This document shows positions 1 to 5,637 of a DNA stretch of 6,990 nucleotides, one piece after another. This DNA comes from Lentzea sp. (GTDB lineage Bacteria; Actinomycetota; Actinomycetes; Mycobacteriales; Pseudonocardiaceae). The translations under genes and the position numbers were made by a program. The notes beneath the pieces are model-generated. The model was given only the letters and a program-made list of their open reading frames with translations. It ran no database searches and was not told the origin of the DNA. Each line of letters begins with the position of its first letter. Position 1 is the first letter of the stretch. The DNA lies in the NCBI GenBank assembly GCA_030146905.1, contig JASLAV010000276.1:1-6990 (forward strand), read 5' to 3'.

Positions 1-576
1 GGAGGTCAGCTGCCGGTTCTTCGGCGACGCCGGATCGACCGCGGGCGGTATCACCCACAGCTCGCGTGCGTTTGGCGGGGCGAACTCGGGCAACGTGGTG
101 ACGAGGGCGTCGAGTGCGGCCAGTTCGACGTCGAACGCGCGCCACACTGCGCCGGGTCCACGGTCGGGAGGGATCACCGCACCGATGTGGCAGTGCCACA
201 CCACCCGCGCCCCCATGGCCTTGAGCCTTGGCGCAAGGCCCAGCGTCTGCGGGTCGTGCAGGATGACCACGTCACCGACGGCAACCCGCTGGGCGAACCA
301 CTCGGCCTGCGGCGCGAGTGTGGCGCGGTAGGTCGTCATGAGCGTCGGATCGTCGAGCCGACCCGGGTCGGCCCGCCCGTGCAGCAGGTTGTGCAGGTAC
401 TTCGTCACCGCGTGGAACTCGGGGGTCCCGGCGACGACGGCCCAGCCCGCGGCGTTCTGATGCGGCAGTAGACCGGCGATCAGTTCGGCGACCCCTCCGC
501 CCGTCGCCGTTGCGTTCACGTGCACGAGTGCGGGGCGGTCCTCACCGGGTTCGACCACCCATACGGGTGACAGCAT
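1..576 (-). CDS. TreT-like GT4 glycosyltransferase, N-terminal part (cut by window edge)
   Basis: The first 192 residues are present and the reading frame stays open to base 1. The pattern matches the N-terminal half of the GT4 trehalose synthase (TreT) group. It has a glycine-rich GGGVAEL loop at residues 26-32, an HDPQ strand end at 107-110, the WHCHI motif at 127-131, and an IPPAVDPASPKN segment at 176-187 just before the second Rossmann domain. TreT enzymes are cytoplasmic retaining transferases that join NDP-glucose to glucose to make trehalose. In this operon the acceptor or donor could instead be a C7-cyclitol or its derivative; that is inference. The family is usually a little over 400 residues, so more than half is missing, including most of the donor site. 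The ATG at 576 is preceded by AAGGAG with an 8-base spacer. The gene follows the GMC gene after 91 bases. The family call is firm; the substrate is unknown. Confidence 0.85.
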   Translation of the reverse strand, partial: MLSPVWVVEPGEDRPALVHVNATATGGGVAELIAGLLPHQNAAGWAVVAGTPEFHAVTKYLHNLLHGRADPGRLDDPTLMTTYRATLAPQAEWFAQRVAVGDVVILHDPQTLGLAPRLKAMGARVVWHCHIGAVIPPDRGPGAVWRAFDVELAALDALVTTLPEFAPPNARELWVIPPAVDPASPKNRQLTS

Positions 577-584
577 CGAGCGTG

Positions 585-590
585 CTCCTT
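585..590 (-). promoter_or_regulatory. Ribosome binding site of the glycosyltransferase gene
   Basis: On the minus strand this reads AAGGAG, 8 bases before the ATG at 576. It is a near-perfect Shine-Dalgarno site and it settles the start codon. Confidence 0.75.
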
Positions 591-612
591 CCGGGACGTC
601 GGCCAGCCGGAA
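589..612 (-). repeat. Inverted repeat overlapping the glycosyltransferase ribosome binding site
   Basis: In the minus-strand transcript TTCCGG and CCGGAA form a 6-bp perfect stem around a 12-base loop. The 3' arm runs into the AAGGAG site. It could modulate translation of the last visible gene. It has no U-tract and does not look like an intrinsic terminator. A 6-bp GC-rich repeat can occur by chance in DNA of this composition. Confidence 0.3.
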
Positions 613-667
613 ATGCGCTGCACAGCACGCCTGTTGCTGAGTGCGCGGCGGCGGCGGGTCGCGATCG

Positions 668-2134
668 TCAGTGCATGAGGTCGGCCACCCTGGCCGCCAC
701 CGCTGCCGCGGTCAGGTTGGTGTTGGCCCGGGGAAGCAACGGCATCAGTGAGGCGTCTCCGATGTGGACGTTGGACAGCCCGTGCACCCGGCCGTCGGAA
801 CCTGCGACAGCGGCGGGGTCGTCGGCCGGCCCCATGGCGCAGGTGCCGACTGGGTGCCAGTACCCGGCTTGCACCCGGCCGACCGCGTCCCGCCTGCTCG
901 ACGACCACGGGTCGAGAACGGCCAGCGCGCTCACGGGAGCGGTCTTGGCGAGGTCGTGAGCCAGGTCGACGCCGTCCAGCGCCACCTGGCGGTCGTAGCC
1001 GCCGGGGTCACTGAAGTACCGGGGCTCGACCAGTGGTGCGACCGTTGGGTCCAGTGACCGGGCCCGCACGAAGCCCCGGGATCGCGGCGCCATCACGAAC
1101 ACGTGCAGCGAAACCTCCAACGAGCCGACGAACTGCCCACGCTCATCCTCGCCAGGACCAGCGGTCGGTACGAGATGCAGGTCCCAGTACTCGTCGTCGG
1201 CCATGCTCGATCGGGCTTTGACCAGGCTCTGAGGCACGTAGACGTCCTCATCCGGCAGGACAAGCGACTCGGTCGGGGTGAGCTCGAGCTGGACCTTGGA
1301 GTGGTCGATCAAGTTCTCTCCCACCCCGCGCAGCGGCAGCACCACCGGCGCGTCCAGCTCGCGCAGCACCGGTTCCGGTCCGATCCCGCTGCGCATCAGC
1401 AGCGGCGGGTTGCCGTAGGTGCCCGCGGCGAGCACCACGGTATCCGCGGTCACCGTCTCCACCCGCCCGGCCCGCAGGACCTCCACCCCCACTGCGCGTT
1501 CGCTGCGCACCAGCAGCCGCACGGCCGGTGCATCGGCCACCACGCGCAGGTTCGGACGGTCGCGGACCGGGTCGAGGTAGGCGAACGCGGCGTTCCACCG
1601 GACGTGGCCGACCGCATTGAGTGGTACCCACCCCACGCCTACCTCGGCGTCATCGCCGTTGACATCGCTCAGGAGCGGTAGGCCGAGCTGGGTCGCGCCG
1701 GCCACCACCGCCCGGTGCCACGCTCCGCGGTCGACCTCCGGAACGCCGCGCACCCGTAGGTCGCGCATGGCCTCCACCAGGTACGGGGCAAGGGTGGCGT
1801 AGTCCCACGTGCCACCGGAATGCGAACTCCAGGCGTCGTAGTCGGGTCGTGCGCCCACCAACGTCCAGCAGCCGTTGCTCACCGACGAGCCGCCGATCAC
1901 CCGGGCTCGCGAGCAGTACGGTGGCTGATCGGGGTCCCAGTCGTGGCTCCGTGCGGGAGACCGGCAGTCCAGCAGGTCGGCAGGCCACCGACCTGCCGTG
2001 TAGGGCCCGTAGTCCGGGCCGGCCTCCAGCAGGATGATCGAGCGACGCTCGTCCTTGCTGAGCCGAGCAGCCAGTACGCAACCGGCGGTTCCACCCCCGA
2101 CCACGACGACGTCCGCGTGAAGCTTCTCCGGCAT
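668..2134 (-). CDS. GMC-family FAD-dependent oxidoreductase
   Basis: This is a 488-residue flavoprotein of the glucose-methanol-choline oxidoreductase family (BetA/choline dehydrogenase-like), which oxidises alcohols or sugars with non-covalent or covalent FAD. Visible features are the FAD-binding VVGGGTAGC strand-loop at residues 11-19, E37 at the end of the second strand, and the family signature RVIGGSSVSNG at 78-88. The catalytic-base region HPVGTCAMG starts at H427, and N471 lies in RANTN. The 44-residue spacing of H427 and N471 matches the His/Asn catalytic pair of choline oxidase-type members. There is no signal peptide, so it is probably cytoplasmic. The frame is open further upstream, but ATG 2134 is only eight residues before the FAD strand and is the natural start. 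A GGGGGAG stretch lies just before it, closer (2 bases) than usual; TTG at 2147-2149 is a possible alternative. The gene starts 37 bases after the cyclase fusion. A cyclitol or glycoside hydroxyl is the likely substrate, by context only. Confidence 0.88.
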   Translation of the reverse strand: MPEKLHADVVVVGGGTAGCVLAARLSKDERRSIILLEAGPDYGPYTAGRWPADLLDCRSPARSHDWDPDQPPYCSRARVIGGSSVSNGCWTLVGARPDYDAWSSHSGGTWDYATLAPYLVEAMRDLRVRGVPEVDRGAWHRAVVAGATQLGLPLLSDVNGDDAEVGVGWVPLNAVGHVRWNAAFAYLDPVRDRPNLRVVADAPAVRLLVRSERAVGVEVLRAGRVETVTADTVVLAAGTYGNPPLLMRSGIGPEPVLRELDAPVVLPLRGVGENLIDHSKVQLELTPTESLVLPDEDVYVPQSLVKARSSMADDEYWDLHLVPTAGPGEDERGQFVGSLEVSLHVFVMAPRSRGFVRARSLDPTVAPLVEPRYFSDPGGYDRQVALDGVDLAHDLAKTAPVSALAVLDPWSSSRRDAVGRVQAGYWHPVGTCAMGPADDPAAVAGSDGRVHGLSNVHIGDASLMPLLPRANTNLTAAAVAARVADLMH

Positions 2135-2171
2135 TGCTCCCCCGTCCAACTCGAGATCGATCCGGTCCAGG

Positions 2172-4100
2172 TCACCGCTGCACTGGTGACGACCGATCCG
2201 GCAGGTCTCGGCGTAGTGCCGACATGGCCAACTCCCGCTGTGCGGCAGCAGCGGCCGCAATTTCCTCTTCGGTGACGTCGTTCACGAAGATGACGTCACC
2301 GATCCCGACCGGAAGCGGCAGTCGCTGCTTGCCGTCGCGGTGCCGCACGGTGTCCTCCAGCGCCTGTACCAGCACCTCCGGTTCAAGGACGGGGTCCCAG
2401 CGAGGCAGCCCCAGCGCGGACATGACCGCCAGGACCCGATCCCTCTCCTCGTCGCTCAGCAGCCCCCGTCGGTTGGCGATGACGGTGGTCAGCGCCATGT
2501 CGAGACAGACCGCCTCCCCGTGCAGCAGCGCGGGCAGTGCACGCATCTCCAGGGTGGGGCTGAAGGTGTGCCCGTAGTCGACGCAGCGCTCCAGTTCGGT
2601 CTCCCACAGGTTCGGCTGTAGCTCCTGCAGCATGCCGTTGGTGGCGATGCGCAACACGGCGACAGCGGCCGAGTCGCCGGTGGGGGTGTGGCCCTGGAAC
2701 TTCTCGTTCAGCAGCAGCGAGCCGTGCATCTCCAGCATCCTGAACAATGCGAGATCCTTGATCAACGCGATCTTGAGGATCTCGGCCAACCCGCTACTGA
2801 TGTGGCGGCGGTCCACGGTGGCCAAGAATGAACGGTCCAGCAAGGTGAGCTCGGCGGGCGCGTACGTGCCCAGCCGGTTCTTGTGACCCCGGAAATTCAC
2901 ACCGGTCTTCGCCCCGACACCCGCGTCTATCAATCCGATGAGCGTGGTCGGTACGCGCAGGAACGGCGTACCCCGTCGGTAGAGGCTGGCAGCCAAGCCG
3001 GCGATGTCCATCAGCACGCCACCGCCGATGACGATCACCGGATCCCCACGCCGCGTAATGCTGAACTTGTTCAGCGCCTCGACGATCTGCGCCACGGTGC
3101 TGAGGTCCTTGTTGGTCTCGTCCGCCTGAACCACGAATAACTCGTACTCGACGTCGTGATGCTCGAAGTAGGAGCGGATGGTCCTGCCGTACAGCAGGTC
3201 AACGTTGCTGTCCACAACAACGAACCGGCGCGACCTCTCACGGGACCGGCTGTCCAGGCCGACTTCCAGCAGGTCGGTGCGATCGAGCCGGAACAGGTTG
3301 TCCCGGAACCGCACCTCGTAGGTGATCTCCTTTTGCGTACGGACCAGCCACGAACCGGTTGAATCGGCCAGCAGCCCGGCCCCTGCGCCTGCCTCGGTGT
3401 CATTCCTGGGCGCGTCTGACGCGACGCGCTTGGACTGGCGCCTCGACATCAGCAGCCGGCCGCCTGTGTGCTCGATTCGGACCTCACGCAAGTCGGAGAT
3501 GCGGTCGAGTCCTGCGGTGACGGGTGCAGCGCAAGCTCCAACGACCACAGTGTGGGCACCACACGCCCGTGCAGCGAGCAGGCCCGCTTCGGCGTCCTCG
3601 AAGACGACGGCCTGCTCCGGCCGGATGCCGAGCCGGTGCGCGGCGGTCAGGTATCCCTCGGGGCTTGGTTTGCCTGCCGTCACATCGTCCGCGCTCACCA
3701 CGACGGGCGGCATGGGTAGTCCGGCCGCGGCCATCCTGGCCTCGGCGAGCGTTCGTCCGGCGGAGGTCACCAGCGCCCAGCTGCCCGCCGGCAGCGAGGC
3801 CAGCACCTCGGCAGCGCCGGGAACTGCGACGATCCCCTCGGTGTCGGCGACCTCTTGCGCCATGAGGTGCCGGGACTCGGTGCGGACGTCGACACCCGGC
3901 GGAGCGAATTCCGCCACGGTCTCCTCGGTGCGTCGCCCGTGCGAGACCGCGAGTATCCGTGTGACATCCAGATCGTATCGGGCGGCGAACGAGCGCCAAG
4001 TGCGCTCGACGACTGCTGTCGAGTCGACGAGCGTGCCGTCCATGTCGAACAGCAGTGCTTCTGCGGCAATGGTGGTGGTGGCCCACCGGAACTCGGTCAT
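2172..4100 (-). CDS. HAD phosphatase / sedoheptulose-7-phosphate cyclase (2-epi-5-epi-valiolone synthase-like) fusion
   Basis: This 642-residue bifunctional protein has two complete domains. Residues about 12-215 are a HAD hydrolase with a C1-type cap. They carry the nucleophile motif DMDGTLVDS (D19, D21), SHGRRTEE at 53-60 as in glycerol-phosphate and 2-deoxyglucose-6-phosphate phosphatases, VTSAGRT at 111-117, K144, and E168-D169. Residues about 250-625 are a sugar phosphate cyclase of the dehydroquinate synthase superfamily, with a GGG NAD loop at 359-361, RVPTTLIGLIDAGVGAKTG at 382-400 and HKNRLGTY at 406-413. Its metal ligands should be E440 (GLAEILK), H511 (DYGHTFSP) and H527 (LLHGEAV). 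HTFSP in place of the dehydroquinate synthase GHxxGH form is typical of the valiolone synthase branch. The reaction would turn sedoheptulose 7-phosphate into 2-epi-5-epi-valiolone with loss of phosphate. A 2-epi-valiolone synthase is the main alternative. The ATG overlaps the isomerase stop (ATGA) and has GAGG 7 bases upstream. One Leu codon is TTA. Cyclase call firm; exact stereochemistry and HAD substrate uncertain. Confidence 0.88.
   Translation of the reverse strand: MTEFRWATTTIAAEALLFDMDGTLVDSTAVVERTWRSFAARYDLDVTRILAVSHGRRTEETVAEFAPPGVDVRTESRHLMAQEVADTEGIVAVPGAAEVLASLPAGSWALVTSAGRTLAEARMAAAGLPMPPVVVSADDVTAGKPSPEGYLTAAHRLGIRPEQAVVFEDAEAGLLAARACGAHTVVVGACAAPVTAGLDRISDLREVRIEHTGGRLLMSRRQSKRVASDAPRNDTEAGAGAGLLADSTGSWLVRTQKEITYEVRFRDNLFRLDRTDLLEVGLDSRSRERSRRFVVVDSNVDLLYGRTIRSYFEHHDVEYELFVVQADETNKDLSTVAQIVEALNKFSITRRGDPVIVIGGGVLMDIAGLAASLYRRGTPFLRVPTTLIGLIDAGVGAKTGVNFRGHKNRLGTYAPAELTLLDRSFLATVDRRHISSGLAEILKIALIKDLALFRMLEMHGSLLLNEKFQGHTPTGDSAAVAVLRIATNGMLQELQPNLWETELERCVDYGHTFSPTLEMRALPALLHGEAVCLDMALTTVIANRRGLLSDEERDRVLAVMSALGLPRWDPVLEPEVLVQALEDTVRHRDGKQRLPLPVGIGDVIFVNDVTEEEIAAAAAAQRELAMSALRRDLPDRSSPVQR
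3138..3140 (-). promoter_or_regulatory. In-frame TTA leucine codon in the cyclase domain
   Basis: Codon 321 of the fusion (the Leu in YELFVV) is TTA. I found no other in-frame TTA in the complete genes of the window. In Streptomyces and relatives TTA is read by the developmentally controlled bldA tRNA, so it can delay translation of biosynthetic genes. Whether this host uses that control is inference. Confidence 0.6.
3447..3465 (-). promoter_or_regulatory. Possible internal translation start of the cyclase domain
   Basis: Met218 of the fusion (ATG at 3447-3449) has a weak AGGCGG about 10 bases upstream. Starting there would give a 425-residue protein, close to the length of standalone 2-epi-5-epi-valiolone synthases, and the HAD domain would end just before it. 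It may be a relic of a formerly separate gene or a working internal start. The site is weak, and expression from it is not shown. Confidence 0.3.
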
Positions 4101-4903
4101 GTCTGCGCCTCACATGAGGTGAAGGGCTGCGCACGCCGTCGTGCCCAACTGAGGTCTGTGGCCAACCGCGCAGTGTTTCCGTCGCGGTAGTCGTTCTCCA
4201 GCAGGAACGCGTGAACGGGCACCCGGTGTTCGAGCAGCGCTTCGACGGTGCTCGCGACGCGCCCGTCGCCCGCGCCGAGCAACGGAGAGGCACCGACATC
4301 GGGGGGCCCGTCCTTGAGGTGGATCTGATCGGCCAGCAGGTCGCGCAGTGCGGCGACGAGCGCGTCCGCCTGCAGTCCGGCCGCGACCGGGTTGAAGGTG
4401 TCCAACACCAGCCGGAAAGCGGGTGAGCCGACCTCATCGGCCAGCTCGCGGGCGCGTTCGGCGCTGAGCACGTTCTCGTTGGCCAACACCAGGTCGCGTT
4501 CCTGCGCTCCCGCAGCCGCGATGCGTAGCGCCGCTGCAGTGCATGAGAGGTCCGCGGGCCCATTGATCGCGCTGCGCCGGAAGCTCGGCACGAGCACCAT
4601 TGGCACCTCCAACGCCACGGCTGCGTCGAGCAACCGCTTCAGCAGCGGCTGCACCGTCCAGGGGTTCGAGGTCAGGCCCACGTCGTTGACGTGGTTGGCG
4701 GCCAGGCCGAGCAACCGCACTCCGTTCGCCCGCGCCTCGGCCCGGAGTGCGTCGATCCGACCCGGAGCGTCGATCCACTCGCCCCGCCCAGGGCCACCCA
4801 AGTCGAGCTGCAAGCCGTCCGCGCCGACAGAGGCGGTCAGTCGCACAGCCTCGACACCTGCCACCGGCAGACGCCACTCGGTGAGACCGACGAGGCACCT
4901 CAC
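4097..4903 (-). CDS. TIM-barrel sugar phosphate isomerase/epimerase (xylose isomerase-like)
   Basis: This 268-residue protein resembles the AP-endonuclease-2 / xylose isomerase-like TIM barrels, which isomerise or epimerise keto sugars and inositol-type rings with a divalent metal. The expected metal ligands appear in the usual order: E143 (ANENVLS), D168 (VLDTFNP), H195 (QIHLKDG) and E236 (LLENDY). The LGAGDGR segment at 209-215 is also typical. There is no signal peptide. Start is GTG at 4903, whose bases overlap the stop of the upstream dehydrogenase (GTGA), so translation is probably coupled; no strong ribosome binding site is visible. Its own stop overlaps the start of the cyclase fusion. 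In a valiolone-type pathway the obvious task is epimerisation next to the ring ketone, for example at C2 of 2-epi-5-epi-valiolone; that is inference. It could alternatively act on a 3-keto-glycoside formed by the GMC enzyme. Confidence 0.82.
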   Translation of the reverse strand: MRCLVGLTEWRLPVAGVEAVRLTASVGADGLQLDLGGPGRGEWIDAPGRIDALRAEARANGVRLLGLAANHVNDVGLTSNPWTVQPLLKRLLDAAVALEVPMVLVPSFRRSAINGPADLSCTAAALRIAAAGAQERDLVLANENVLSAERARELADEVGSPAFRLVLDTFNPVAAGLQADALVAALRDLLADQIHLKDGPPDVGASPLLGAGDGRVASTVEALLEHRVPVHAFLLENDYRDGNTARLATDLSWARRRAQPFTSCEAQT

Positions 4904-5637
4904 CTCGGTACTCGACTCTGTGATTCGGGCAGGTCGTCATAGGCCGACCACCAATGGCCGTTGCCGTCGACCACGAGGCTGTCACCGTGGTGGCCCTCGC
5001 CCGCGGTGGCCGCCAGTTCGGTCGCCACCCTGCCGAAGCAGGACGGTGTGGCGTAGGAGCTGTAGTCGAAGTCCGCCGGCCTGCGCCTGCGGATGCCGGG
5101 GGTGTCCACCATGCCGGCAGGCAGCACCTGCACCACGCGGACGGTGTCCTCCTCCTGCGCCACCGAGTCCAGCAGCGCTTTCGCCGCCGCTTTCGAGGCT
5201 GCGTAGCCCGACCGACCCGGCCCGGCGTTGAACGCCACCTCCGAGGACACACCCACGAAGACCCCTGGTTCGGCCGCGCGCAGCGACGGGAGGACCGCCC
5301 GGAGGGTGAGCCACAGTCCAGTGGCGTTCACCTGCTGCTGTCTCAGCCATTCCGCTTCGGACACGTCACTGAAGTCAGCCCGTTTCTCCCCGTAGCAGAC
5401 GGCGGAGAAACATGCCGCGTCCACCCGGTCCGCGCCCAGAACAAGCAGCCGTTCGCGGGCGTGGTCGGTGTCGGTGAGATCGATTCGCTCCCACTCCAGA
5501 TGCGCGGCGTCTGCGGGCGGGTTGCGGCTGCAGACCGTCACCTCCGCTCCAGCAGCCGCCCAGGCATCGGCGATACCGCGGCCGATCCCGGTCGAACCGC
5601 CCATCACGATCATGCGCTGACCGTTGAGTGCTGCCAT
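4900..5637 (-). CDS. Short-chain dehydrogenase/reductase (SDR)
   Basis: This 245-residue protein is a classical single-domain SDR with an NAD(P)-dependent ketone/alcohol redox role. It has the cofactor loop GGSTGIG at residues 13-19, S37-R38 after the second strand (which favours NADP(H)), D53 for the adenine pocket, N104, catalytic S132, and the YAASK motif with Y145 and K149. The S to Y spacing of 13 and the Y to K spacing of 4 are canonical. The usual NNAG strand is replaced by FSAVCYG at 77-83. The C-terminus ends in a VVDGNGHWW segment, similar to the VDGG end of the family, followed by a short tail. ATG 5637 overlaps the stop of the upstream dehydrogenase by one base (TGATG) and has GGGGAGG 7 bases before it. 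A cyclitol ketone or ring hydroxyl is the likely substrate, by context only. Confidence 0.87.
   Translation of the reverse strand: MAALNGQRMIVMGGSTGIGRGIADAWAAAGAEVTVCSRNPPADAAHLEWERIDLTDTDHARERLLVLGADRVDAACFSAVCYGEKRADFSDVSEAEWLRQQQVNATGLWLTLRAVLPSLRAAEPGVFVGVSSEVAFNAGPGRSGYAASKAAAKALLDSVAQEEDTVRVVQVLPAGMVDTPGIRRRRPADFDYSSYATPSCFGRVATELAATAGEGHHGDSLVVDGNGHWWSAYDDLPESQSRVPR

Noticed and set aside
1103..1681. A 192-codon open frame on the plus strand opposite the GMC gene
   Set aside because: Its composition (His, Gln, Arg rich) and lack of motifs mark it as an antisense shadow of the flavoprotein gene.
2135..2260. A 42-residue N-terminal extension of the GMC protein
   Set aside because: It mostly overlaps the end of the cyclase gene, has no recognisable sequence and precedes an ATG placed right before the FAD-binding strand, so the shorter 488-residue protein is preferred.
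2172..3450. Cyclase half as a 3-dehydroquinate synthase of the shikimate pathway
   Set aside because: The superfamily is shared, but DYGHTFSP, GLAEILKIALIKD and the HKNRLGTY segment are typical of sedoheptulose-7-phosphate cyclases. The neighbours are not shikimate genes.
3322..4122. A 266-codon open frame on the plus strand opposite the HAD domain
   Set aside because: It is rich in Ser, Ala and Thr, has no recognisable domain, and lies wholly antisense to a gene with clear catalytic motifs. Long antisense frames are expected in GC-rich DNA.
3484..4563. A 359-codon minus-strand frame overlapping the isomerase and HAD domain
   Set aside because: It is an out-of-frame reading of the two real genes, Arg-rich and without motifs. 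Both underlying frames have intact catalytic residues, so it is not a frameshifted gene.
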